Source: CAZOVB01 sp964583095 (GTDB lineage Bacteria; Planctomycetota; Phycisphaerae; SM23-33). Taken from it: 24,947 nt of DNA. The translations under genes and the position numbers were made by a program. Of this stretch, positions 7,813-16,421 are shown one piece after another. The stretch is from NCBI GenBank assembly GCA_964583095.1, contig CAZOVB010000065.1, forward strand, positions 1-24,947, in the 5' to 3' direction. Position 1 is the first letter of the stretch. Every line of letters begins with the position of its first letter. The notes beneath the pieces were generated by a model that ran no database searches, had not been told where the DNA came from, and saw only the letters and a program-made list of their open reading frames with translations.

Positions 7813-9669
7813 CTACCGGCTGCCGAGCTTGATCATCAGCGTCTGTGTCTTGTCGTCGCGCAAAACTTCCAGTTTTACCTCTTTGCCCGGCTCCTGTGCG
7901 TGGACCAGGGCAATCAGTTCGGGCCTGGAATCTACCTTTCGGCCGTCCCACCTGGTAATGATGTCTCCCGGCTCGAGTCCCGCCCTTGAGGCCGGCGATG
8001 CATCCATGACCCGCAGGACCCTGCAGCCACCTTCGTACTCCGGGTCGCAGATGATCCCAAGGTAGGCCCTTTTGGCATCGGAAGAGACTCGACTCCCTTG
8101 CGTCTGGAGACGCTCGGGCAGGATCGCAACCTTCAGAGCGATATCGTCGGCCAGATCCAGGACCTCCAGCAGCCCTTCATAGTTGACCTTGTCCCAGGTG
8201 TCCGAAGGCCTGTGATAGTCCTTGTGCATGCCGGTAAAGAACATGGCCGCGGGGATCTTCTTGCCCAGGAAGCTGGTATGGTCGCTGCCCCCGTAGTAGG
8301 CACCGACCGAGGTGACATCCAGGGAGGAATTCTTCCGGGCGGCCTGGAGGATCTTGTCCCATCCCTTGCCACCCCGGATGAAGGTCAGCTTATTGCGATC
8401 GAGCCTTCCGACCATGTCGAAGTTCAGCATCGCCTGGACATGCGGCGCATCGGTGCCGATGCTTCCCAGGTGGTCGGCCAGGTATCGCGAGCCGACCAGG
8501 CCGATTTCCTCGGCGCCGAAGAGAACGAACACAAATGTCCGCCGATCCTCCGGAGCATCGGCAGAAGTATAGTGCTCCTTCATCCTTCGCGCCAGGAGCA
8601 TTACCGCGGCGGTTCCGGAGGCGTTGTCGTCCGCGCCATTGAAGACCATCGGCTTATCGCTGCGTCCTCTCGTGCCCAGGTGGTCGTAGTGAGCACCTAC
8701 CAGGACGACCTCCCCTGCCAGCGTGCCGCCCCCTTCCAAACGGGCCGCGACGTTCCAGGACTTGCTCAGCTCCCGGTCCAGCGCCAGATCGATGGTCACC
8801 CCCACTGCTTCCAGCGGCACAATCGAGTTCTTCCCGGCATCGGCCGACTTCTTCAGCTCGGCCAGGTCGGCCCCCTTGGCCCGATCGACCAGGACCTTCA
8901 GCAGGGAGCTCCGCGCCATCAGCACGGGCATCTGGGCGTCGTAATTGCCCAGCCCCGTCTGGGGCCCGAGCAGCCGAGCGTCGCGATGGGCCGGCGGATT
9001 GGCGATGATCAGCCCGGCCGCTCCGTGCTTGCGGGCCCAGGCCACCTTGGCCGCAATTCCCGCAGCCGAAGTCCAGCGCCCCTTTTTGCCCGTCCAGAGG
9101 CTCACGCCGTCTTTGTCATGGGGTTCGTACCGAAGAGCCAGGGCGATCTTGCCTTCGAGTGCGTCGGCCCCCGCGCCGGCGAAACTGTCAAAGCCCTCGT
9201 CCTCATGGGCCATCGCATAGCCGACGAACACCACTTGCCCGGAGACCTTTCCGCCCTGGCTGCACCCGAGGACGCGGAAGTCGTTGTCGCCGGCGAAGCT
9301 TCGGACCTGCTTGCCGGCCGCGTTTGTCAGGATGAGTTTCCGGCGAATCACCCGCAGGGACTTCCGCGTGGGAAAATCCTGTGTGTACTTGCCCTCAAAC
9401 GCCCCTGTGAGCCCCATCTTCTCAAAACGCCCGACCAGGTAATCGCGTGCCTTGGCGGTTCCTTCGTTAAAGGTCCCTCTGCCCAGGAATGCATCGCCAG
9501 CCAGCTTCTTGACAAGCTCCCGGGCCTGATCGACCTCGGTAAGTTTCTCCTGTCGGGTATCTTGGCGTGGAATGCCCGCCTGGAGGGTCGAAACGGAGAG
9601 AACCAGCAAAGCCGTCAGCCAAATCCGCATGCCCGAAGAATCGTTTCCAAGGTTACGTCCGAGGTTCAT
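7813..9669 (-). CDS. Exported M28 zinc peptidase with PA and PDZ domains
   Basis: A 618-aa exported aminopeptidase-like enzyme. The order is a signal peptide (hydrophobic 15-29, ending LQA), a region with a PA-type insert (about 140-290), an M28 catalytic domain (about 300-515) and a C-terminal PDZ domain (about 530-616). Two-zinc site residues are present: His327 in GAHYDH, Asp347 in GADDNASG, catalytic Glu387 and ligand Glu388 in FGAEEIG, Asp418 in NFDMVGR, and His486 in DYHRPSD. It should be active. The PDZ domain probably aids substrate or partner binding in the periplasm. The ATG at 9669 has AAAGGA 7 nt upstream; the internal ATG at 9630 lacks a site. It lies downstream of carA, behind a possible weak terminator. 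Confidence 0.92.
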   Translation of the reverse strand: MNLGRNLGNDSSGMRIWLTALLVLSVSTLQAGIPRQDTRQEKLTEVDQARELVKKLAGDAFLGRGTFNEGTAKARDYLVGRFEKMGLTGAFEGKYTQDFPTRKSLRVIRRKLILTNAAGKQVRSFAGDNDFRVLGCSQGGKVSGQVVFVGYAMAHEDEGFDSFAGAGADALEGKIALALRYEPHDKDGVSLWTGKKGRWTSAAGIAAKVAWARKHGAAGLIIANPPAHRDARLLGPQTGLGNYDAQMPVLMARSSLLKVLVDRAKGADLAELKKSADAGKNSIVPLEAVGVTIDLALDRELSKSWNVAARLEGGGTLAGEVVLVGAHYDHLGTRGRSDKPMVFNGADDNASGTAAVMLLARRMKEHYTSADAPEDRRTFVFVLFGAEEIGLVGSRYLADHLGSIGTDAPHVQAMLNFDMVGRLDRNKLTFIRGGKGWDKILQAARKNSSLDVTSVGAYYGGSDHTSFLGKKIPAAMFFTGMHKDYHRPSDTWDKVNYEGLLEVLDLADDIALKVAILPERLQTQGSRVSSDAKRAYLGIICDPEYEGGCRVLRVMDASPASRAGLEPGDIITRWDGRKVDSRPELIALVHAQEPGKEVKLEVLRDDKTQTLMIKLGSR

Positions 9670-9744
9670 CGCGCAGTCCTTTCCCCGCCGGGAGGACCCG
9701 TGCGAGTTCTGTTGCCCGATTCAGGTCCCCACGCGACAACAAAT

Positions 9745-9762
9745 CCGCAGCCCTGCCTGCGG
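9745..9762 (-). terminator. Weak intrinsic terminator candidate after carA
   Basis: CCGCAG (9745-9750) pairs with CTGCGG (9757-9762) around a 6-nt loop. Read on the minus strand the stem is followed by ATTTGTTGT, a modest T-rich tail. It is 15 bp past the carA stop, and may partly separate carA from the peptidase gene. The stem is short. Confidence 0.4.
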
Positions 9763-9776
9763 GGAGGAAAATCAGA

Positions 9777-10979
9777 CTATTGTTCCTGGTGCCCCGCCCG
9801 GGCCAGACGGTGCTGCGCCTCGTGCATCTGCTGGGCATTCGGGGCGGATCCGGTCTCCATCATCGACCGGAAGCAGTCAAAAAGGTACGTCGCGTCGTGC
9901 GGTCCCGGCGACGCCTCAGGATGATACTGCACGCTGAACAGTGCCTTGTCCGGGTGGGAGAACCCTTCGACCGTCTTGTCGTTAAGGTTCACATGCGTCA
10001 CCTGGGCCCCGGCCTCGATGAGCCCCTGGGCCTCGACCGCAAAACCATGGTTCTGACTGGTAATCTCGACCTTTCCGGTCGCTTCGTTGCGCACCGGCTG
10101 GTTGCATCCCCGGTGGCCGAACTTCAACTTGTACGTCTTGGCCCCCAGCGCGCAGCCCAGCAACTGATGGCCAAGGCAGATTCCGAACATCGGCACCTTG
10201 CCGACCAGCTTCTGCAGAGAAGCGATGGTGTCCTTTACGGGTTCGGGGTCTCCGGGGCCGTTGGAAATGAACACCCCGTCGGGATTGGCTGCGAGGATTT
10301 CCTCGGCTGGCGTACCGGCCGGCATGACCTGGACGTCGCAGCCGCACTCCACGAGGTTCCGAAGGATGTTGGTCTTGGCCCCGCAGTCCAGGGCAACGAC
10401 CTTGAAGACCTTCTCGCCGTGGCTGCGATGCCCCTGGGCAAAGGCAGAATCGTATCCCTGCGACCAGGGATAGGCCTTCTCGGGACGAACCAGGGGCACC
10501 AGGTTGGCCCCGGCCATGGAGGGCACCTTTCGCGCCCGGGCGACCAGTTCTGCCTCGTCCTGAATCTCGGTGCTGATCAGACCGTTCTGGCTGCCCTGGC
10601 TTCGAAGGCGTCGGGTCAGTGCGCGGGTGTCGATGTCGGCAATGCCGACCACGCCGGCCTGGCAGAGATACTCCGAGAGATCCTGCTCAGAGCGGAAGTT
10701 GCTCACCACGGGCGAAAGCTCTTTGATCACAAAGCCGCGGACCTGCACCTGCCGATCACGCGACTCGATGTCTTCGGGGTTCACCCCGTAGTTGCCGATC
10801 TGCGGGTAGGTCATCGTCACGATCTGGCCGGCGTAAGAAGGATCGGTCAAAACTTCCTGGTAACCGGTCATCCCGGTGTTGAATACCACCTCGCCCTCGG
10901 CCGTGCCTTCAGCGCCGAAAGAGACGCCACAGAAGACCCGCCCGTCGGCAAGAGCCAACTTGCATGGTTTGTTTTTCAT
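9777..10979 (-). CDS. carA: Carbamoyl-phosphate synthase small (glutaminase) subunit
   Basis: This 400-aa subunit hydrolyses glutamine and passes ammonia to CarB for carbamoyl phosphate, feeding arginine and pyrimidine synthesis. The N-terminal CPSase domain shows GEVVFNTGMTGYQEVLTDPS (29-48). The class I amidotransferase domain has the nucleophile Cys268 in FGICLGHQ and the His353/Glu355 pair in YHPEASPGPHD, positions matching E. coli CarA closely. FGHRGCNQPV (288-296) is also family-typical. The start is the ATG at 10979; upstream frame to 11036 overlaps the SEC-C gene and is not conserved. carB is not adjacent. It follows the 76-aa SEC-C gene by 35 nt, so it may be read from the secA promoter. 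Confidence 0.96.
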   Translation of the reverse strand: MKNKPCKLALADGRVFCGVSFGAEGTAEGEVVFNTGMTGYQEVLTDPSYAGQIVTMTYPQIGNYGVNPEDIESRDRQVQVRGFVIKELSPVVSNFRSEQDLSEYLCQAGVVGIADIDTRALTRRLRSQGSQNGLISTEIQDEAELVARARKVPSMAGANLVPLVRPEKAYPWSQGYDSAFAQGHRSHGEKVFKVVALDCGAKTNILRNLVECGCDVQVMPAGTPAEEILAANPDGVFISNGPGDPEPVKDTIASLQKLVGKVPMFGICLGHQLLGCALGAKTYKLKFGHRGCNQPVRNEATGKVEITSQNHGFAVEAQGLIEAGAQVTHVNLNDKTVEGFSHPDKALFSVQYHPEASPGPHDATYLFDCFRSMMETGSAPNAQQMHEAQHRLARAGHQEQ

Positions 10980-11014
10980 ATCGCCTGGTCGTATTTCTGG
11001 TCTCGGACGACTTC

Positions 11015-11245
11015 TCAGCCCTTCGCGCCGCAGCACTTCTTGTACTTCTTGCCCGAGCCGCAGGGGCAGGGGTCGTTGCGCTGGGGCTTCTCGTTGGCCG
11101 AGAGCTTCTCGACCTTCTCGGTGTTCTCGATGAGTTCTTCTTCTGCCTCGATCTCGTCGCTGGTCATGCCTTTGCGACGAAGATTATCGAGGTCTTTGTC
11201 TTTCCTGCGTTTGTCGAATCTTTCCGAAATCGGATCGCGTGCCAT
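11015..11245 (-). CDS. Small SEC-C motif protein
   Basis: A 76-aa protein with a charged helical N-terminal part (1-50) and a C-terminal SEC-C zinc motif, CPCGSGKKYKKCCG (60-73, Cys60, 62, 71 and 72). The last 20 residues are almost the same as the C-terminus of SecA encoded just upstream, including the preceding RNDP. In SecA this motif binds zinc and contacts SecB or ribosomes. Here it is free-standing, so it may bind the same partners or may be a duplicated SecA tail with a new N-terminus. The role is inferred. An AGAGGCAGAG stretch precedes the ATG. It starts 89 nt after secA and is followed by carA on the same strand. Confidence 0.85.
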   Translation of the reverse strand: MARDPISERFDKRRKDKDLDNLRRKGMTSDEIEAEEELIENTEKVEKLSANEKPQRNDPCPCGSGKKYKKCCGAKG

Positions 11246-11334
11246 GGTTCTCTGCCTCTATTGTCCTTTGCCAATCTTTGTCGCCGGCGGCTTCTCGCCC
11301 CGGCCGAAAATCCGTCTTGCCCAGGGCGACATTT

Positions 11335-14300
11335 TCAAACGACGCTGCCGCAACACTTCTTGTATTTTTTGCCCGATCCGCACGGGCACGGATCGTTTCG
11401 GCCGACTTTGGGTTCGTCGCGGCGGATCGTTTCCACCTTGCGAGGCTGGGCAGCTTCCTGCTGGTCGGCCATGTCCTGTGCCAGATGATCGTACCCGGAA
11501 AGCTGCTCGTGAACCACATTGGAAATCTGGTAGACGCTGGTCATCTCCTGCTCGGCAGAGAGACGAACCTTGAAAATCATATCCGTGACCTTGTTGCGGA
11601 TGCCGGTGAGCATCTCCTGGAACATCGCCGAGCCCTCGCGCTTGTAGGCCACACGCGGGTCCTGCTCGGCGTGGGCGCGAAGGCTGATCGAGTCGCTCAG
11701 GTGGTCCATGGCCAGCAGATGGTCCTTCCACGAGCTGTCATAGATCTGGAGCAGAACGAATCGTTCCAGTTCCGTCATCTCGCGACGCAGGTAGCTGCGT
11801 CCTATCCGCCGGAGCTTCTGGGCAGGATCCATCCCGTCGAAATCCTCGCAGGTCAGCTCGGTATCGAATCGCTGCCGGGCGAATTCAACCGCCTCGGACA
11901 CGCCATCGTTGCCCGACAGGGCCTGATCGACGGTCTTTTCCAGCCGATCGCCCTCGATCCATTCCCGCGACATCTCCAGCAGTTCCCGGTGGATTTCGGC
12001 AGGCTTGCGATTCTGAAGGTCCGTTCCGCTCCAGCCGGCCTCGAATTTCCGGTTGGCCCACTGGGCAAGAGCATCCAACGCGTAGACATTGTCGGGCCCG
12101 TACCGGCCGAGCGTCATGTCGATGGCGTATTCGACGGGGTATTCCACCTCGCGGGTGCGGTACATCGCGTCGGCTTTGTCCTCCAGCGTCTGAATGGCCG
12201 ACTCGACCCCGCCTGTCAGATCCCGGGCCTGGACCTCGATGTTGAACTGGCTGCGCGCCCATTCGGCCAGACTCTCGGTGGCGAAATCCTCTTCCAGGAA
12301 CCGGGCGGCCGAGCTCAGGTCGATCTGGTCGATCTTCTCCTCGGCCTGTTCGATAAGCATCTCTTCGACCTCTGGCGGATTTATCTTTCGCAGTTGGTTC
12401 TGGCTGAGCTGCACGTTGAAGCGGCTCATCGCCCAGCCGGTGAGGCCCTTGAGATCCCACTCGCCGGCGGGGATATCCGGATCCATGTACTCCCCGAGCG
12501 TCATGGAAATCGTGGAGCGTGCCTCGTCCTTGGCGCGCTGGCGAAGGTCGGCCTGGAGATCCTCGAAATCTTCCAGCCCCGATGCCCGGATACGCTCGGG
12601 CTCCACGGATACCTGCAAGGCCTGCTTGGCCCACTCGCTGATGCAGCGGGCCGGGTAGTCGCTGCTGAGATAATCTTCTGCGTATTCCTCGATGATCTCG
12701 AAGACCATGTCGCGAACGAGATTCTCCAGCTGCCTGCCTTCCAGCACCGCCTGCCTCTGGGTATAGAACGTCTTTCGCTGGTGGTCCATGACCTCGTCGT
12801 AGTCCAGCAGGTGCTTGCGCCGCTCGAAGTTGCGGTTCTCGACCTTTTTCTGTGCCCGCTCGATGCCCTTGCTCAGGCGCTTGGACTCCAGGCCCTGCTC
12901 GCCCATGCCCGCCCAGGCCAGAATCTTCGGCAGCCAGTCCGGGGCGAACAGCGTGATCAGCTCATCGCGCACCGAAAGAAAGAACCGGCTCGAACCGGGA
13001 TCGCCCTGTCGGCCGGATCGGCCCCGGAGCTGATTGTCGATCCGGCGGGCTTCATGGCGTTCGGTGGCCACGATGTGCAGACCGCAGGGAACTTCCGCGG
13101 GGCACTGCTCGCGCCCGCGAGTGGGAAAGCTTTCATCCAGCTTGGGTTTGAAGCAATGGGCGCAGTTGGTGGCCGGGTCATACTGCGGGCAGTGGATGCA
13201 GCACTTGTTGACCCCGGCCGGGAAGAGCTCGTCCGGTTCGAGGCCCATCCGGCGGAGTTTCTCGTCATCCGGGACGCGGCAGTTGGGGTAGACCACGCCG
13301 GGCCCGAGCTTGATGTCGGTTCCGCGGCCGGCCATGTTGGTCGCGATGGTCACCGTGCCGACCATTTTCTTGCTGTTGGAGCGGAGGGGTTTCTGCTGGC
13401 CGGCCTTTGCGACGATGTCCGCCTCGTTGGCGGCGTTTTCGGGGCGGGCGTTGAGGACCTGGTGATCCACCCCGAATTCCCTCGTGAGCAACTCGCTGAG
13501 ACGCTCGGATTTCTCGATGCTGGTGGTGCCCACCAGCACGGGGCGGCCGGTCTTGGATACGTTGTTGATCTCCTCGGCCAGGGCGGTGTACTTGCTGGCC
13601 TCGTCGAGGTAAATCATATCGTTGTAGTCCATGCGATTGATCGGCCTGTGCGTGGGGACCTGCACCACGTCCAGGGAGTAGATCTTCATGAACTCGTTGG
13701 CTTCGGTGATGGCCGTGCCGGTCATCCCCGCCAGCTTGCCGTAAAGCTTGAAATAATTCTGAAGCGTGATGGTTGCCAGCGTCTGGTTCTGCTGTTTGAT
13801 CCGCACCCGCTCCTTGGCGGAGACCGCCTGGTGGAGCCCGTCGGACCACTCACGGCCTTCCATGAGCCGGCCGGTGAATTCGTCGACGATCACCACCTTG
13901 CCGTCCTGGACCACGTAGTCCTTGTCCTTCTCGAACACCAGGTGGGCGCGGAGGGCCTGGTCCATCAGGTGGGGCCATTCCATATTGGCCCCTACATAGA
14001 AGCTGCCGATCCCGGCAATCTCCTGCGCGACGACGACGCCCTCGTCGGTCATGTGGGCGGATTTCTTGTCCAGTTCCACCTTGTACAGGCTGGGCGTGGC
14101 TTCGAGCTCCCGTTCTTTGCTTTCGAGTTCTTTCTGTTTGGCCTCGAAACGCTTCTTGAGCGAATCGTTGTCGCGGTCTTTGCTGACCTCCCCTTCGAGG
14201 CTCTTGACCTCGAGCTTGAGGTTCTCCACGGTTCGATTCAGCCGGTCGTAGTTGCGGTTTCGACTGATCATCTCGCGGGCGACCTGGTCGGCCTTGCGGA

Positions 14301-15021
14301 ATTTGTCGGTGTTGCCCCGGGCGGGGCCCGAGATAATCAGCGGCGTGCGGGCCTCGTCGATCAGGATGTTGTCGACTTCATCGATGATCGCGTAGTCCAG
14401 GGAGCCCTGCACCTGCTCCGAGGCAGAAAGCTTCATGTTGTCGCGGAGATAGTCGAAGCCGAACTCGCTGTTGGTCCCGTAGTTTACGTCGCAGGCATAG
14501 GCCTGTTTGCGCTTGTCGTTGGGCATCTGCGAAACGATGAAGCCCACCGAGACCCCCAGCAGTTCGAAAACCGGTTGGGCGAACTCCGCATCCCGCTGGA
14601 CGAGGTAATCGTTGGTGGTGACCACGTGAACGTGCTTGCCCTCCAGCACGGCCAGGTAGATCGCCGGGTAACAGGCGATGGTCTTGCCCTCACCGGTGGC
14701 CTCTTCGGCGATGGAACCTTCATCCAGGACCAGCCCTGCCACCAGTTGCACGTCGAACTGCCTGTGCTGTCGGGCCCGGCGGGAGGCTTCGCGTATCAGG
14801 GCAAAGGCCTCGGGCTTGACCGAATCACGGTTTTCGCCCTCGGACAGACGTCTTTTCAGATCGTGGGACATCTCGAGCATCTCTGCCTGGCTCAGCGATC
14901 GCATGCGATCTTCCAGGGGATTGACCTGCTCGGAGATCCGACGCATCCGGGCACGAACCAGTCGCTCGTTCCGCGTCCCGCCGATCATCTTGATAAACAG
15001 CGCTTGGAAAAACTTGAGCAT
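11335..15021 (-). CDS. secA: Preprotein translocase ATPase SecA, enlarged
   Basis: The 1228-aa motor that drives preproteins through SecYEG; usual length is 800-900. Motor motifs are present: ATGEGKT (108-114), IIDEVDNILIDEARTP (212-227), AGMTGTA (431-437), TNMAGRGTDIKLG (561-573) and the ERHEARRIDNQLRGRSGRQGD block (654-674). It ends in a SEC-C zinc motif, CPCGSGKKYKKCCG (1212-1225). Three regions account for the extra length: a charged coiled-coil segment (about 254-312) in the preprotein cross-linking region; a Cys-rich insert (about 574-646, eight Cys) in the second motor half; and five repeats of about 62 residues (about 793-1082) in the scaffold/wing region. Start MLKFFQ matches family N-termini. 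It leads a minus-strand cluster with the SEC-C gene and carA. Confidence 0.96.
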   Translation of the reverse strand: MLKFFQALFIKMIGGTRNERLVRARMRRISEQVNPLEDRMRSLSQAEMLEMSHDLKRRLSEGENRDSVKPEAFALIREASRRARQHRQFDVQLVAGLVLDEGSIAEEATGEGKTIACYPAIYLAVLEGKHVHVVTTNDYLVQRDAEFAQPVFELLGVSVGFIVSQMPNDKRKQAYACDVNYGTNSEFGFDYLRDNMKLSASEQVQGSLDYAIIDEVDNILIDEARTPLIISGPARGNTDKFRKADQVAREMISRNRNYDRLNRTVENLKLEVKSLEGEVSKDRDNDSLKKRFEAKQKELESKERELEATPSLYKVELDKKSAHMTDEGVVVAQEIAGIGSFYVGANMEWPHLMDQALRAHLVFEKDKDYVVQDGKVVIVDEFTGRLMEGREWSDGLHQAVSAKERVRIKQQNQTLATITLQNYFKLYGKLAGMTGTAITEANEFMKIYSLDVVQVPTHRPINRMDYNDMIYLDEASKYTALAEEINNVSKTGRPVLVGTTSIEKSERLSELLTREFGVDHQVLNARPENAANEADIVAKAGQQKPLRSNSKKMVGTVTIATNMAGRGTDIKLGPGVVYPNCRVPDDEKLRRMGLEPDELFPAGVNKCCIHCPQYDPATNCAHCFKPKLDESFPTRGREQCPAEVPCGLHIVATERHEARRIDNQLRGRSGRQGDPGSSRFFLSVRDELITLFAPDWLPKILAWAGMGEQGLESKRLSKGIERAQKKVENRNFERRKHLLDYDEVMDHQRKTFYTQRQAVLEGRQLENLVRDMVFEIIEEYAEDYLSSDYPARCISEWAKQALQVSVEPERIRASGLEDFEDLQADLRQRAKDEARSTISMTLGEYMDPDIPAGEWDLKGLTGWAMSRFNVQLSQNQLRKINPPEVEEMLIEQAEEKIDQIDLSSAARFLEEDFATESLAEWARSQFNIEVQARDLTGGVESAIQTLEDKADAMYRTREVEYPVEYAIDMTLGRYGPDNVYALDALAQWANRKFEAGWSGTDLQNRKPAEIHRELLEMSREWIEGDRLEKTVDQALSGNDGVSEAVEFARQRFDTELTCEDFDGMDPAQKLRRIGRSYLRREMTELERFVLLQIYDSSWKDHLLAMDHLSDSISLRAHAEQDPRVAYKREGSAMFQEMLTGIRNKVTDMIFKVRLSAEQEMTSVYQISNVVHEQLSGYDHLAQDMADQQEAAQPRKVETIRRDEPKVGRNDPCPCGSGKKYKKCCGSVV

Positions 15022-15032
15022 CTTCCTGACCG

Positions 15033-15061
15033 ATTATAAGAAGGGTCTTCCGGCAGCGCAA
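15033..15061 (-). promoter_or_regulatory. secA promoter candidate with perfect -10
   Basis: On the minus strand, TATAAT (15038-15033) lies 17 nt after TTGCGC (15061-15056). Transcription would start near 15026, only about 5 nt before the secA ATG at 15021. That suggests a leaderless or nearly leaderless secA mRNA, unless a further upstream promoter is used. AGGAAG directly abuts the ATG, too close for a normal ribosome site. Confidence 0.5.
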
Positions 15062-15107
15062 TGTTGCCCTTGGCAATTTCGGCGGCCGACGAACCTGGGT
15101 AAATTTC

Positions 15108-15113
15108 TATACT
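15108..15113 (+). promoter_or_regulatory. Possible -10 box for the oxidoreductase gene
   Basis: TATACT matches the -10 consensus at five of six positions and is about 115 nt before the gene start at 15229. No good -35 box is visible at the right distance, so the call is weak. Nothing else was seen in the secA-oxidoreductase gap. Confidence 0.3.
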
Positions 15114-15228
15114 ACCCCGTAAGGCAAGCCTCGGGGCTCGAACGTGCAGTATCGCATGCCCGGAGGCGGCAAGTCAAGCCGCCCCTTGACCAACGGCTAC
15201 TGGAACGAATACAGAAGGGAACCATCAG

Positions 15229-16347
15229 ATGAATCAGGACAAACTGCGAATCGCACTCATCGGCTGCGGGGGCTTTGGCGAGTTCTGCCTCGACGCTTTC
15301 AGCGATCTGAGCGAGGTGGAGATCACCGTCTGCGCCGACACGGTCGCCTCGGCCGCCCAGCGACTGGCCGGCAAGTTCCAGGCAGAGGCTATCACCAACC
15401 CCGAGGAGGTCATGAACCGCAGCGATGTTGACCTGGTTCACGTGGCTACTCCCCCCTCGAGCCACTACGAACTGGTTCTGGCCGCCCTGGCCGGGGGCAA
15501 GCACGTGCTCTGCGAGAAACCCCTGGCGATGTCCACCGCCCAGGCCGACGAGATGATCTCCCGTGCCCGAGAGGCCCAGAGAATCCTCCCGGTCAACTTC
15601 GTCATGCGGTACAACCAGGTCACCAACAAGCTCAAGCAGCTCCTGGACAGCGGCGCGCTGGGCGAGCCCATCAGCGCAAGGCTGACCAATTGCGCCTCCG
15701 ACGCGAAACTCGGCCTGGACCACTGGTTCTGGGATCCGGAGCTTTCGGGAGGCATTTTCATCGAACACGGCGTGCATTTCTTCGATCTGTACCGCTATCT
15801 CTTCGGCGAAGGAAAGGTCACCGACGCACTGACCATCCAACGCAACCCCACCGGGCAGGAAGACCGGGTCATGTGCACCGTCCTGCACGAAAGCGGCTTC
15901 GTTGCCAGCCATTACCACGGCTTCGACCAGGTCATGCCCATGGACCGCACACGCCATCGGATCGTCTGCGAAAGGGGAGATGTCTACCTGGAAGGCTGGA
16001 TCCCGCTGGAAATCAGTCTCGACGCCGCGGTGGACCAGAGTTCCCGCCGGAAGCTCCAGGAGATCCTCGAGGGGGCTGATGTCGATGTCGTGCAGACATT
16101 CCGCGACGGACAGGGCTCCACCCGGGGCCGGGGCAAAGACTACCAGCTTGAGGAGAGAATCCGAATGCAGTGGTCCCCCTCTGCAGAAAAACAGACTATC
16201 TACGCCGCCAGCGTGCGCGACCTGCTGGCCGACCAGATCGCCTACCTCAAGAACCCCGACCATCAGCGTACTGTCCGGGAAGAGAATGGCCGGACCGCGG
16301 TGGCCCTGGCCCAGGCGGCGCGGGATCTTGCCCCCAAGGCCCGGTAG
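15229..16347 (+). CDS. Gfo/Idh/MocA family NAD(P)-dependent oxidoreductase
   Basis: This 372-aa protein has an N-terminal Rossmann domain with the dinucleotide motif IGCGGFG (11-17) and the family's EKP (96-98), with the catalytic-type Lys97. The C-terminal alpha/beta domain contains GGIFIEHGVHFFD (174-186), where Glu179 and His183 align with the Asp and His of the usual DxGxH. Members oxidise or reduce sugars, inositols and related compounds; the substrate cannot be told from sequence. No signal peptide is seen, so it is probably cytoplasmic. The ATG follows AGAAGGGA at normal spacing. No sugar genes are adjacent, and it is transcribed alone, ending at a strong terminator. Confidence 0.9.
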   Translation: MNQDKLRIALIGCGGFGEFCLDAFSDLSEVEITVCADTVASAAQRLAGKFQAEAITNPEEVMNRSDVDLVHVATPPSSHYELVLAALAGGKHVLCEKPLAMSTAQADEMISRAREAQRILPVNFVMRYNQVTNKLKQLLDSGALGEPISARLTNCASDAKLGLDHWFWDPELSGGIFIEHGVHFFDLYRYLFGEGKVTDALTIQRNPTGQEDRVMCTVLHESGFVASHYHGFDQVMPMDRTRHRIVCERGDVYLEGWIPLEISLDAAVDQSSRRKLQEILEGADVDVVQTFRDGQGSTRGRGKDYQLEERIRMQWSPSAEKQTIYAASVRDLLADQIAYLKNPDHQRTVREENGRTAVALAQAARDLAPKAR

Positions 16348-16365
16348 CTGCCCTCAACGAAAAAA

Positions 16366-16391
16366 CGCCGCCCCGCAAGTGCGGAGCGGCG
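16366..16391. terminator. Bidirectional intrinsic terminator
   Basis: CGCCGC-C-CCGC / GCGG-A-GCGGCG forms an 11-position stem with one mismatch and an AAGT loop. It is flanked by five or more A residues on the left and seven T residues on the right. It therefore works on both strands, ending the oxidoreductase gene (stop 16347) and the cold-shock gene (stop 16422). Confidence 0.93.
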
Positions 16392-16421
16392 TTTTTTTGC
16401 TTATCGAATCGATCGGATCCG

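Noticed and set aside
11239..15039. A 1266-codon open frame antisense to secA
   Set aside because: It mirrors the secA codons, has no start signal or family motif, and is a usual by-product of high GC. The minus-strand SecA motifs are unambiguous.
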